DNA from: Desulfobacteraceae bacterium | GTDB taxonomy: Bacteria > Desulfobacterota > Desulfobacteria > Desulfobacterales > Desulfosalsimonadaceae | Direction of reading: 5' to 3' | NCBI GenBank assembly: GCA_021737045.1 | Contig: JAIPES010000012.1 | Span: 1 to 47,933, forward strand | DNA: 47,933 bases | In this document: in pieces, positions 1 to 8,055 of the stretch | How positions within the stretch are numbered: the stretch's first letter is position 1 | How the letters are laid out: each line of letters opens with the position of its first letter | Translations under genes and position numbers: made by a program | Notes under the pieces: generated by a model | Seen by the model: only the letters and a program-made list of their open reading frames with translations | Databases searched by the model: none | What the model was told of the DNA's origin: nothing

Positions 1-418
1 TTACTGAAACAAACGGGAAATAACAGAGAGAAAGGATAAGCACGGCTCCTGCCATGTTGTTCATATTTACGCCGTCAATAAACCAGGTCCACATGAGCGC
101 GTGCATGTATGGGGGAATCAGCAGCGGGGCCAGGTAGATTACAGACCATGCCTTTTTCCCCCATAAGTTCGTGCGCATGGCAAGAAAAGCCAGGGGGACG
201 CCAAGTATAACTGCAGAAAGCGAGGTGGCTGCGGCAAGTATGACGGAATTAAGAAGAAGCCCCCACTGCCTTGCATCAAGAAACAGGCTGGAAAAGTGGG
301 CAACACTGATCCCGCCGCCTTCAAAAAGGCTTTTTGCAACAGGATAGAAGCCCGGCATCAGGGCGAAGACCGCAATTGCGGCAAAAACGGGCGTGTATGT
401 CCGCCACGACAGTTTCAT
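1..418 (-). CDS. Iron(III)-type ABC transporter permease (partial, runs off left edge)
   Basis: The reading frame is open from an ATG at 418 to the left edge, giving 139 residues of an inner-membrane protein. The visible part has a first membrane helix near residues 10-27, a second near 55-80 (many Leu, Ala and Val), then a segment rich in Pro, Met and Trp followed by another helix. This is the usual N-terminal pattern of FbpB/AfuB-like permeases that carry ferric iron across the inner membrane. It lies 40 bases after the gene for the solute-binding protein on the same strand, which supports the assignment. The substrate is inferred from the neighbour and is not proven. The ATPase would lie outside the window. 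Confidence 0.75.
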   Translation of the reverse strand, partial: MKLSWRTYTPVFAAIAVFALMPGFYPVAKSLFEGGGISVAHFSSLFLDARQWGLLLNSVILAAATSLSAVILGVPLAFLAMRTNLWGKKAWSVIYLAPLLIPPYMHALMWTWFIDGVNMNNMAGAVLILSLCYFPFVSV

Positions 419-420
419 TT

Positions 421-460
421 AATTTCTCGTAAAATCCGGGTTCTGAATCTGCCGAGAATT
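421..460 (-). other. Possible intercistronic stem-loop between binding protein and permease
   Basis: Short inverted arms (ttctcg at 424-429 and cgagaa at 453-458) surround the binding protein's stop codon and the gap before the permease. Such structures often protect the 3' end of binding-protein mRNA so that it is made in excess over the permease. The stem is only about 6-8 bp, so this is tentative. Confidence 0.25.
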
Positions 461-1472
461 AACGGACAAACAGGTCGCGGCAGAATTCGGCCGATTCTTC
501 CAGGTTGTCTGCAATGTCCTGGTAGTCGACCTCCATGGCCTTATACGCCGAGGGGCCCGGCACGTGATCCGGCACCTCCACATCCTTTCTCAGGGGGATC
601 TGGGCGGAAGGGGAAAATGCCAGCTTTTTCTCCACCTCCCTGGACAACAGGTATTCAATAAGCTGCTTGCCCTGCTCGGGGTTCGGAGAATTTTTGACAA
701 GAGCAACTGTGTTGGGGATAAACAGTGTTCCTAGGCCATCTTTGTCAGGATACATCATTTCAACGGGCTGGCCCTTTGAAATGGCCACGTTTGCATCATC
801 CGTGTCCGTGAATCCGATCGGCACCTCCCCCCGCACCACGATGTCTCTGGTCGTGGAATTGCCGTCAACGATTACCACGTCATTGTCTTTAAGATCCTTT
901 AAGTAATCTTCTGTTTTTTCACGCCCCAGTTCAGCATACAGGGCTGCCACATGAGTGGCCGTGGTTCCGAAAAGCGGATAGGCCATGGTTACTTTGCCTT
1001 TCCAGCGCGGATCTGTAAGTTCGAAAATAGAGGAGGGCAGTTCATCAGGGGAAAGCATGTCGGTATTATATATCAAAACCCTGCATCTTGCTGCAAAGCC
1101 GGTCCAATAGCCTTGATCATCCTTGAAATGAGACGGGATGGAGGCTGCATTTTTCGGGTGATAAGGAGCTAAAACCTCTTTTTCCTTCAAGACAAGGGTC
1201 CTGCCCACTTCGGAATTCCAGAATACATCTGCCTGAGGGCGATTTTTTTCCGCTATGAGCCTGTTTACAAGCCCGGTGGTCTTGGTGGCCTCGACATCAT
1301 ATACAGCCTTTACCTTTATTCCTGTGTCTTTTTCAAAATCTTCTAAAATGGGCTGGGAAAACACCTGGTCCAGGGATGTATAAACCACCACTTCATCAGC
1401 TCCGGCACTTACGGCCGTCAGGGAGAAGCATAAGAAAATTCCGACGACTGCAATTAGTAGACGACTCCGCAT
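459..1472 (-). CDS. Periplasmic iron(III)/solute-binding protein of an ABC importer
   Basis: A 337-residue exported protein. The start at 1472 follows an ideal ribosome site (GGAGG, 7 bases upstream) and begins a clear signal peptide (MRSRLLIAVVGIF, cleavage near AGADE). The mature start VVVYTSLDQ is typical of the FbpA/AfuA class of extracellular solute-binding proteins. So are the stretch with ADVFWNSEVG and the C-terminal TDTDDANVAISKG, MMYPDKDG and FIPNTVALVK segments. It should deliver a substrate, most likely ferric iron, to the permease encoded next. Its ATG overlaps the TAA of the upstream FlgD-Ig gene by one base (TAATG), so the two are translationally coupled. Phosphonate, thiamine or another anion remains possible because the ligand residues cannot be assigned by eye. 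Confidence 0.82.
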   Translation of the reverse strand: MRSRLLIAVVGIFLCFSLTAVSAGADEVVVYTSLDQVFSQPILEDFEKDTGIKVKAVYDVEATKTTGLVNRLIAEKNRPQADVFWNSEVGRTLVLKEKEVLAPYHPKNAASIPSHFKDDQGYWTGFAARCRVLIYNTDMLSPDELPSSIFELTDPRWKGKVTMAYPLFGTTATHVAALYAELGREKTEDYLKDLKDNDVVIVDGNSTTRDIVVRGEVPIGFTDTDDANVAISKGQPVEMMYPDKDGLGTLFIPNTVALVKNSPNPEQGKQLIEYLLSREVEKKLAFSPSAQIPLRKDVEVPDHVPGPSAYKAMEVDYQDIADNLEESAEFCRDLFVR

Positions 1473-2620
1473 TACTTTACCTCCTTGTTGTTCACCTTGA
1501 TTTTTTTGCTCAATATGCCGATTTGATCCTTGAAGCTGGCAAGATTGACCGTGAGTATGTATGTCCCGGGCTCTATCCGGGAGGTGTCCCAAAGCCAGTT
1601 ATAGGGTGAATAACCGGCCTCCTCTTCGGCGTAAAACTCACCGTCCAGGAAAAAACAGATTTCATATTTCATTTCCCGGAAAAACTCCTTGTATTGGTCC
1701 CCGAGTTCCACGCGCACCATGGTTTTTCCCATGAGCACGGCAGCACCGTCCTCAGTGCGGGTTTTTTGCGGAAACGTCATGATCACTTCAGGACTGCGGT
1801 CCTTGATACGCGGGATTTGCGCATGAAAGGAAACGTTGCGGTCAGAATCTGCAGGAGGGGGTTCATGCTCTTTTTTCTCCGGTCTGCTGATTTTTCTGCT
1901 GTAGACAAAGTAGTCGGTTTGCTTGTTACCGTATGCAATCAAGCTGTTTTCCGGCAGGGAAAGCCGGGATATAATCATTTTAAACCTTGGATGACGGCGC
2001 AGGCGGATTAGGTGATCCTTGTCCCATCCGTCCCAGTATTCCGTAACCCTGCCTGCTGTCCTGGGCTCCCAGTCAACCAGGGTATAGAGCAGCGGGCCGC
2101 CGCTTATGCCCAGGCGAATACGAACCCTTGCCATCTCGGAAAGTCTGTATTCTATGGTGCCTGCCTGATCGTTGATGGAGGCTTTGGAAAGATCCTGCTC
2201 AATGCCGCCTGAAAAAACACAGGGGTCGTAGACGTATTTTATTTCTTTTTCTTCATCCCTGGCCGTGATGGTGAAAAAATAGGCCTCATCGGGGACGATA
2301 TCGCCGTCTATATCCCTGCCGTCCCATGGGATTCGGTGTTTTCCTGTTTTTTGCTGTTTGTCTTTTAACGGTTCGGCGATTCGTTCATGGTCAGGCCCGA
2401 AAATCCGCAATGTGGTCTTTGCCGGGCGCACAAGCTCGTAATTGATATGAATCTTTTCGTCCACGGAAGGATTAAAGGAATCATCCGAGACCTTGATATT
2501 TTTAATGATATCATCCTGCGAGTCCGGGGTGATAAGGTGAACCCCGGCTCCACCCGCATGAACCGCGGATAGGCTTAAAATTAAAAACCAGCATAACAGC
2601 ACAAAAATCCGTTTATACAT
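1472..2620 (-). CDS. Secreted FlgD-Ig-like repeat protein, function unknown
   Basis: A 382-residue exported protein. I chose the start at 2620 because it begins a signal peptide (MYKRIFVLLCWFLILSLS, cleavage near VHAGG) and has an AGAAGG site upstream; an ATG at 2653 would add 11 unlikely residues. Residues about 50-125 form a FlgD-type Ig-like repeat with the hallmark HRIPWDGRDIDGD and a following aromatic strand (AYFFTI). A second, weaker copy follows around VDWEPRTAGRVTEYWDGW. The C-terminal third (VMTFPQK to TYILTVNL) looks like another beta-sandwich. It has no membrane anchor or sorting signal. It is coupled to the solute-binding protein gene downstream and lies close behind a propeller gene, so a role in presenting or sensing substrate at the cell surface is possible but only inferred. 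Confidence 0.7.
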   Translation of the reverse strand: MYKRIFVLLCWFLILSLSAVHAGGAGVHLITPDSQDDIIKNIKVSDDSFNPSVDEKIHINYELVRPAKTTLRIFGPDHERIAEPLKDKQQKTGKHRIPWDGRDIDGDIVPDEAYFFTITARDEEKEIKYVYDPCVFSGGIEQDLSKASINDQAGTIEYRLSEMARVRIRLGISGGPLLYTLVDWEPRTAGRVTEYWDGWDKDHLIRLRRHPRFKMIISRLSLPENSLIAYGNKQTDYFVYSRKISRPEKKEHEPPPADSDRNVSFHAQIPRIKDRSPEVIMTFPQKTRTEDGAAVLMGKTMVRVELGDQYKEFFREMKYEICFFLDGEFYAEEEAGYSPYNWLWDTSRIEPGTYILTVNLASFKDQIGILSKKIKVNNKEVK

Positions 2621-2643
2621 AAAATGTCCCTTCTCCGGGTTGA

Positions 2644-3549
2644 CTATTTCCAATCCAGTTCCCTGTATTCGATATCATTATTTGCAAAGGGTTTGAGTTC
2701 GTTTACATTTCCAGTATCAAGGGCTTTTAGGTAAATCCCGCTCCTGCCGGAACGGGTGGATATAAATGCGATTTTCTCCCCGTCCGGCGAAAACGAGGGA
2801 GATTCATCCATAGCGTCGTGATCCGTAATTTGTGTCAGCTCCCCTGTTTTCGCATCCGCGCTCCAGATATCAAAGTTTCCGCTGATGTCTGCGCAAAAAG
2901 CAACCTCTGATTCATCAGGCGACCATGCAGGCTCCTGGCAGTGGGCGTTTGTCATGGCAAGCTGCCTGCTTTTGCCGGATGACAGATCCGCCACCCAGAT
3001 TTCCTGGATGATTTTTCCGCAGGATGAGCTGCAATGCGTACATGCGTAGGCCAGGCGCGCTTTCCGGGGTGAGCGGGATGGAGTAAACTGGGGACAATAT
3101 TGATCAAATATGAATTCAACTTTTTCTGACTCCGTATCAATGACGCCGAGAACCGCCCTGTCTTTTGCCTCGGGTTTGAAATAGGAGCAGACAAGCTTTT
3201 TCCCGTCTGCAGAAAAGCTCGGACTCTCCCATTTGCCCGGACACTTTTCAAAAACAAGTTGATTGGTTTTCCCGGATTCCAGGTCGATTATATGGAGCAC
3301 TCCATCAGTGGTTGTGTATGCAATGCGATTACCGGACGGTGACAAACATGGGTCTTTTTCATCCCATGGGGTTTTTGTAAGGCGTTTTGCCGGCTTGTCA
3401 GAACCCTCCCAGAGAACAACATCCCAGTTGTTTTCAAAATTTGCCAGAAATACCAGGTTCCCCTCGAAGCCTGATCCACGGGCATGGCAGGGATAAACAA
3501 AAACATTTATGAAAAACAGCACCCAGCAGGCTCTGCCGAATTTATTCAT
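2644..3549 (-). CDS. Secreted TolB-like PD40 beta-propeller protein
   Basis: A 301-residue exported protein with several PD40 (WD40-like) blades: DPCLSPSGNRIAYTT, SPSFSADGKKLVCSY, EPAWSPDESEVAFCAD and SPSFSPDGEKIAFIST. These are the repeats of TolB and related periplasmic propellers. The start at 3549 follows AGGAGG and precedes a signal peptide (MNKFGRACWVLFFINVFV, cleavage near CHARG); an ATG at 3603 lies upstream of that ribosome site and is unlikely. There is no TolB N-terminal domain and no tol/pal gene nearby, so it is probably not the Tol-Pal TolB but a propeller dedicated to this operon. A cluster of Cys residues (CTHCSSSC) could form disulfides. Confidence 0.72.
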   Translation of the reverse strand: MNKFGRACWVLFFINVFVYPCHARGSGFEGNLVFLANFENNWDVVLWEGSDKPAKRLTKTPWDEKDPCLSPSGNRIAYTTTDGVLHIIDLESGKTNQLVFEKCPGKWESPSFSADGKKLVCSYFKPEAKDRAVLGVIDTESEKVEFIFDQYCPQFTPSRSPRKARLAYACTHCSSSCGKIIQEIWVADLSSGKSRQLAMTNAHCQEPAWSPDESEVAFCADISGNFDIWSADAKTGELTQITDHDAMDESPSFSPDGEKIAFISTRSGRSGIYLKALDTGNVNELKPFANNDIEYRELDWK

Positions 3550-3550
3550 C

Positions 3551-3943
3551 TCAATTGTTCTCCTCCTGTTCAGCTTCCATGGCGGAATCCAGCCGGCCGG
3601 CAAGGGTATTTATACGTTTTTGCAACTCCGGGTTTGCCTCTATATAGGCCTGTGTTTCACTGCCATTACCGCCCATGAAAAGGAGGTATTCATCCTCTGT
3701 GGTGCCGTATTCCTCATAAAGACTGTTCAGTGCATCTTCATGCTCATCCGCGGTTATTTGGTTGTTGAGCATGGAAAGGGTAGCTTCCATGATCTTGATA
3801 TGCAGCCGGCAAAATGACTCCGGCCCTAACTCCCCATAAGCGGGCCCGCTTCCGGCCGAGACAATAACGAGGTATAAAAACAGCAAAACAATGATCCTGG
3901 TTTTTTGGGGGCGGTAATTTAGGGGTGTATGCATTTTTTTCAC
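3551..3943 (-). CDS. Small secreted helical protein, unknown
   Basis: A 130-residue protein starting at a GTG, with a hydrophobic export segment (IIVLLFLYLVIVSAGS, cleavage near PAYGE) followed by about 90 mostly helical, acidic residues that contain one Cys. An ATG three codons downstream is an equally good start. I do not recognise the family. It sits 6 bases after the large PKD gene and ends one base before the propeller start codon, so it is co-translated with both. This tight packing is the main reason to believe it is a real gene. Confidence 0.55.
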   Translation of the reverse strand: MKKMHTPLNYRPQKTRIIVLLFLYLVIVSAGSGPAYGELGPESFCRLHIKIMEATLSMLNNQITADEHEDALNSLYEEYGTTEDEYLLFMGGNGSETQAYIEANPELQKRINTLAGRLDSAMEAEQEENN

Positions 3944-3949
3944 CGGTTT

Positions 3950-6900
3950 TTAGTAATCTATTCTGACCAGTGCGTACCTCCACATTGACTGGCTCCCGCC
4001 TGAATCCTCAGCCATGATTCCGACATGGTAATCCCCGATATCCACATATTCACCGTTTTCATTCTGCGCGTTCCAGAAAAAAGTATTTTCACCAGCAGCT
4101 ATATTGTTTTTAGTAGCGGAATAAACTTCCCGGCTGTTTTTCACATCAAAAACTTTTACCCGGAGGCGGGATATGTCTTGGGAAACCGTGTAATTAAGTG
4201 AAATTCCGGCTCCATTACTGGATTCACAGCATTTTTCGCTAAAAGGGCTGAAATAATTGGGGTCAGCCGTGATACCGGTAATAACTGGGTTGCCACCGCT
4301 TACATAAATGGCGTTGTCAGGAAGCGAATAACGCCAGAATCCGGTTATCAGCTTATCGCCCGGAGGCGGCTCCGCTACTTCTCCGTTGCCGTCAAGGCCG
4401 TCCCAGTAAATCGTATGCTCACCTGCGGGAAACGTCTGCTGATTTACAATCGTGGCAATCCGCGCGGCATCGCCCCCGCTGTTTAAAGGGCCTATGAAAG
4501 CCGTGACTTTCTGGGCGGAACAGAGCCTGAATGTCAGGGGGAGAAAATCGTCTTCAAACGGTTCAAATGTTTGTGGAAAAGAAGCACGGCTGTTGCAGCC
4601 GGAACCGAAAGGAAAGGACGATCTTTTGCCGCCCGTGGAATAGGTGAGATCATATTCATGCCACTGCCCGTCTGCCATGTATTCAAGAACTGCATAATAG
4701 ACCCCGTCGTTGACCGTGTACCCGTCCGAATTCTTTCCATCCCACTGAACCGGGGACTCCACTGGAAAATTCAATGAAATTGTGTGTATTTTTTCCATGG
4801 ATTCGTTTTTTATCACCAGTCTGGCAGGGGTATCACCGCTCAGGCTGATACCAATGGGCATGGTTTCAGAGTCTGCAGGAGAAAACGTCTGATCGCTGTC
4901 TTCGATTGACAGATCTGCATAAATTCCGGCCTTGATGAGCAGGGTATCAACCCCTGTAAACCCCTCGCTGTCTGTGACCCTGAAACGGGCGGCGTATGTG
5001 CCAGGTGAGTTATAGGTATGTGAAGTGATTCCAATGTCTTCCGAAGACCAGTCATATTGTCCGTCTGCGTCAAAGTCCCATTCATATAAAACAATCCCTT
5101 CCCCATCCGGGTCTGTGCCGGATCCGGAGAAATCAACATCTAAGGGTGCATCGCCGCTTACAGGGGAGGCCTGGGCTTCGGCAGTTGGAGAACCGGAAGG
5201 CCCGGCCCGCACGGCGGTGGTGGCGGCATGGGCTACTGCCATGTCGCCCGTATCGTCGGTAGCACGAAAAACTGCGTTGTAGACTCCTTCCTCGTCGTAT
5301 GTATATTCCGTGTTTCCATTTTCCTTCGAGGACCAGTCAAAAACCCCGTCACCGTCAAAGTCCCATTCGTATAGGACAATGGAGCCGTCCGGGTCTGTAG
5401 CCGAGCCTTCAAGGCTCACTGTCAGTGGAATTTCCCCGTTTGAAGGCACCACACTGGCCTCTGCAGCGGGAGGATTGTTTGCCACTGCAATTTCGATGCT
5501 TTTTGAAGCCTCACGTCCGGTTGAACTTGTGACCCGCAGGGTGGCATTATATGTTCCCGGCGACTGATAGGTATGGGTATAATTTTTTGCCACAGTGTCA
5601 TACGTATCCCATTGTCCGTCGCTTTCAAAATCCCATCGGTATTCTTCAACCGTTCCGTTTGGATCCTCGCCGTTAGTGGTAAAATGTACTATAAGAGGGG
5701 CAGGGCCGGAAACCGGGTTTGCTCCGGGAATCGCTCTTAAAGTTGAAATCTGGAAATTGGATACGGCGCTTGCGGTATTGCCTGCTTTATCGCCAATGCT
5801 GGTAAAAATTTCATTGGCGCCTCCCGCCAGCCCGGAGACCGATTCGCATTCTGCACTCGTTTGCATAACTGTAAACATCCCGGTGCGGTCTTCACCGTTT
5901 ATTCTTACCATGAAAGAGTCCTGATCAATCCCTGTTTCAACGTCACTGTATTTAATGGTGATATCCGGGTTTCTTGTATGGAGGACGCTTCCGTCCCGGG
6001 GTTCGGTAATTTTTATCTCAGGCGATGTTTCATCCGGGATTCTTGCAAACGATTCGATCATATAGCCGGGAATGCCTAAATCCGTATATGCCATGAAGTC
6101 CTCGTTGGCCCCGTATCCTCTGGATTCGTGGACAACGTCAGTATCGGCGGAGCTAAACAGAATATTTCCCGTGGAGTCAATATGAAGGCCTTTTATTCCG
6201 CCCTCTGTTATCCCCAGGTCGTCGCAGGACAAAAAGGTTTCATGTTCACCGTGTTCCACTGACTTATAAATACGGCAATCTTCGGATAAGGAGAAATAGG
6301 TGTCACCGGAAACGCTGTCATAAAAAAGTGCGTCAATATCAGAAGTGAAAGGTATTCCAAAGCTTCTGCTCCAGCAGATTGGGGTCTTTTCCCCGTCTTT
6401 TTCTGATCGATACACGAAGTTTTTGCCTTTTAAGGAAAAATAGACATTTTCGTCATTGTCCACATAAAGGGCGTTTATTTCAGAGAATTTTATGCCCAGA
6501 TCTTTATATGTCTTCCAGTGCCGGTACGTCCCGTCTCCCGGCGATTTAAAAATTCCGTCAACATTTTTAATTGTGAAATAATAGATTGGATAAGAGTCAG
6601 AAGGGATGACGCTAAAGACGGATTCCGCCTTTCCGGAATTTCCGAAAATATCGTTGATTGATATCTCCAGGCGGTTTTCACCTGTTGGAAGCTCAGATGA
6701 AGAGCGGTATGATGCATGATCCTGCGTTAAAGTAAAAGAAGATCCTGTCTCACGGCCGTTGAGCGTAGCTTTAAAGGAATCAAGGTCAAGTTCGCACAAA
6801 CCGTAGTGAAATCCGGCCCGGAATCCAGGGTGCACTTCATTTATGATAGAACCGTGCAGGGGATAGGAAATGTCTGCGCACACGCTTAGCCATAGAATCC

Positions 6901-7372
6901 TGTCAAGAACGGCATCCCCTTTAAGCGGCGTTCCATCCTTCAGCTTGCCGGTGAGCGAAAATGCAACATCTTTTCTTAATATGCCGCACATGCCTTTTGT
7001 ATGCACCAAATTTAGGACTTCTTCATGAGAAAACAGTGCAATACAGGTTCTTTTGTCGCGCCGGTTTTTCCCGGAATGTTTGAGAGAATCCCGGCCTTTG
7101 CCTGATGCAAGTATTCTTTCGGGGGAAAGTTTGTCATCGAGCAGCAGGGAAGACTGATCGATATCATTGGCCGAATACCCCCTTGGCATACGTATAATGG
7201 CCGCTGTATTTTTTTGGACGGAAATTGTATTAAAGACAGGCGGAAACAATTCCACTTCCGGTTCCACCGGATCCATGGCGGCCGCATTTCCTGCGCAGAG
7301 TCCGTGGATAATCATAATCACCCAAAAAATGACTATAAAAGAACCCTGTGTGGAAGTTTTTCTACAAGTCAT
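3950..7372 (-). CDS. Large secreted PKD-domain and FlgD-Ig-repeat protein
   Basis: A 1,140-residue exported protein, first gene of the operon. I chose the start at 7372: GAGG lies upstream and a signal peptide follows (MTCRKTSTQGSF..., cleavage near AGNAAA). The N-terminal half (to about residue 540) has Ig-like strands and a repeated segment resembling a poor propeller (YFSLKGKNFVYRS, YFSLSEDCRIYKS). Three PKD domains follow at about 545-625, 630-720 and 725-815, each with the WDFD/WDFE core and a closing TYxxxGxY motif. The C-terminal third has three FlgD-type Ig repeats (QWDGKNSDG, YWDGLDGNG, FWNAQNENG). These folds build surface or adhesion structures and bind partners or polysaccharides. 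No catalytic domain is visible. The cargo and purpose are unknown. Confidence 0.78.
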   Translation of the reverse strand: MTCRKTSTQGSFIVIFWVIMIIHGLCAGNAAAMDPVEPEVELFPPVFNTISVQKNTAAIIRMPRGYSANDIDQSSLLLDDKLSPERILASGKGRDSLKHSGKNRRDKRTCIALFSHEEVLNLVHTKGMCGILRKDVAFSLTGKLKDGTPLKGDAVLDRILWLSVCADISYPLHGSIINEVHPGFRAGFHYGLCELDLDSFKATLNGRETGSSFTLTQDHASYRSSSELPTGENRLEISINDIFGNSGKAESVFSVIPSDSYPIYYFTIKNVDGIFKSPGDGTYRHWKTYKDLGIKFSEINALYVDNDENVYFSLKGKNFVYRSEKDGEKTPICWSRSFGIPFTSDIDALFYDSVSGDTYFSLSEDCRIYKSVEHGEHETFLSCDDLGITEGGIKGLHIDSTGNILFSSADTDVVHESRGYGANEDFMAYTDLGIPGYMIESFARIPDETSPEIKITEPRDGSVLHTRNPDITIKYSDVETGIDQDSFMVRINGEDRTGMFTVMQTSAECESVSGLAGGANEIFTSIGDKAGNTASAVSNFQISTLRAIPGANPVSGPAPLIVHFTTNGEDPNGTVEEYRWDFESDGQWDTYDTVAKNYTHTYQSPGTYNATLRVTSSTGREASKSIEIAVANNPPAAEASVVPSNGEIPLTVSLEGSATDPDGSIVLYEWDFDGDGVFDWSSKENGNTEYTYDEEGVYNAVFRATDDTGDMAVAHAATTAVRAGPSGSPTAEAQASPVSGDAPLDVDFSGSGTDPDGEGIVLYEWDFDADGQYDWSSEDIGITSHTYNSPGTYAARFRVTDSEGFTGVDTLLIKAGIYADLSIEDSDQTFSPADSETMPIGISLSGDTPARLVIKNESMEKIHTISLNFPVESPVQWDGKNSDGYTVNDGVYYAVLEYMADGQWHEYDLTYSTGGKRSSFPFGSGCNSRASFPQTFEPFEDDFLPLTFRLCSAQKVTAFIGPLNSGGDAARIATIVNQQTFPAGEHTIYWDGLDGNGEVAEPPPGDKLITGFWRYSLPDNAIYVSGGNPVITGITADPNYFSPFSEKCCESSNGAGISLNYTVSQDISRLRVKVFDVKNSREVYSATKNNIAAGENTFFWNAQNENGEYVDIGDYHVGIMAEDSGGSQSMWRYALVRIDY

Positions 7373-7447
7373 TCTGTCCTCACACTTTCCCTTTTTAGTC
7401 GAATAATAAGGAATCTCGCAGGTATTATCTTCACTTATTGCGTAAAA

Positions 7448-7486
7448 AGCATACATAAAAGGTAATGTCAATGTAAAATGTATGCT
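7448..7486 (-). promoter_or_regulatory. Putative operator/promoter of the PKD-ABC operon
   Basis: Perfect 9-bp arms, agcatacat at 7448-7456 and atgtatgct at 7478-7486, with centres 30 bp apart (about three helical turns). On the minus strand a TTGACA lies between the arms, resembling a -35 element, about 100 bases upstream of the operon's first start codon. The arrangement fits a regulator bound across the promoter. It does not match the Fur box that iron-uptake genes would be expected to have. Confidence 0.4.
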
Positions 7487-7573
7487 ATGAAGATGAAGTT
7501 TTGCAGTCAAAAATAAATGCAACTATTGGATTAATTATTTGGATTTGCATGAGATTTAAGCTTCACAGTTCGC

Positions 7574-7606
7574 ATTGGACAATAAATCAGGTTTTATTGT
7601 CCCAAT
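7574..7606. repeat. Perfect 10-bp inverted repeat (hairpin)
   Basis: ggacaataaa (7577-7586) and tttattgtcc (7593-7602) flank a 6-base loop. The arms extend further to attgg/cccaat if one bulged base is allowed. No run of T follows on either strand, so it is not an ordinary terminator. It could be an operator or a leftover transposon end. Confidence 0.45.
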
Positions 7607-7764
7607 TGGAAAGGCTGGTTCTGCCTGCTGAAAACGCCGGAGAAAAAGACCTAAGGATCTGATATGCCCGAATGAGGCAGGGGGGCGATAAATCACAACA
7701 AAATGATATATCGATGTTTTTATGGCATCAAAGGCCAAAGGCATCAGCAAAAGGGTATGCAGAT

Positions 7765-7796
7765 ACCATTTTGAATTCCGCCGGACACAAAATGGT
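7765..7796. repeat. Perfect 9-bp inverted repeat
   Basis: accattttg (7765-7773) and caaaatggt (7788-7796) are separated by 14 bases in non-coding DNA. The function is unknown; it may be a protein-binding site. Confidence 0.35.
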
Positions 7797-7883
7797 CACA
7801 GGCGCTTGGAAAATGATAAATTATCTTTCTATAATCGTCTATTTGTCAGGCAACAATAAAGTCTATTCCTTTTTCAATCCTAT

Positions 7884-7922
7884 AAAAAAAGGGCTTATGA
7901 GTGACCGTGCTCATAAACCCTT
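7884..7922 (-). terminator. Rho-independent terminator of tRNA-Val
   Basis: Read on the minus strand, a 13-bp stem (arms 7910-7922 and 7889-7901, one G-U pair) with an 8-base loop is followed by seven T (7884-7890). It lies 9 bases past the CCA end of the tRNA, so it ends that transcript. Confidence 0.88.
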
Positions 7923-7930
7923 GATAGTCC

Positions 7931-8005
7931 TGGTGGGCGGTACTGGATTTGAACCAGTGACTTCTACCGTGTGAAGGTAGCACTCTCCCACTGAGTTAAC
8001 CGCCC
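7931..8005 (-). tRNA. tRNA-Val (anticodon CAC)
   Basis: A 75-nt cloverleaf is visible on the minus strand: acceptor stem GGGCGGT/ACCGCCC, an anticodon stem CTACC/GGTAG with loop TTCACAC, a T-arm CTGG-TTCAAAT-CCAG, and an encoded 3' CCA. The anticodon CAC reads the valine codon GUG. It has its own promoter and terminator, so it is a single-gene unit. Confidence 0.95.
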
Positions 8006-8022
8006 GTGTAAGTGTGAAGCAT

Positions 8023-8052
8023 AAAATAAAGGCGAAGGGCCGGTGAAGTCAA
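8023..8052 (-). promoter_or_regulatory. Promoter of tRNA-Val
   Basis: Minus strand: -35 TTGACT at 8047-8052 and -10 TATTTT at 8023-8028, spacer 18 bp (or TTTATT at 8025-8030 with spacer 16), just upstream of the mature tRNA 5' end. The position and quality suit a strong sigma-70 type promoter. Confidence 0.6.
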
Positions 8053-8055
8053 GCA

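Larger units (their letters stand above)
7373..7883. other. AT-rich gene-free region with three perfect inverted repeats
   Basis: About 510 bases upstream of the PKD-protein operon hold no convincing gene; short frames here lack ribosome sites and recognisable protein sequence. The composition is more AT-rich than the coding regions. Three separate perfect inverted repeats are present and listed individually. Promoter elements for the minus-strand operon should lie within the first 200 bases above 7372. Confidence 0.6.

Noticed and set aside
7556-7974. Short open frames in the tRNA-side intergenic region
   Set aside because: They have no ribosome sites and no recognisable sequence, and one runs into the tRNA gene on the other strand.
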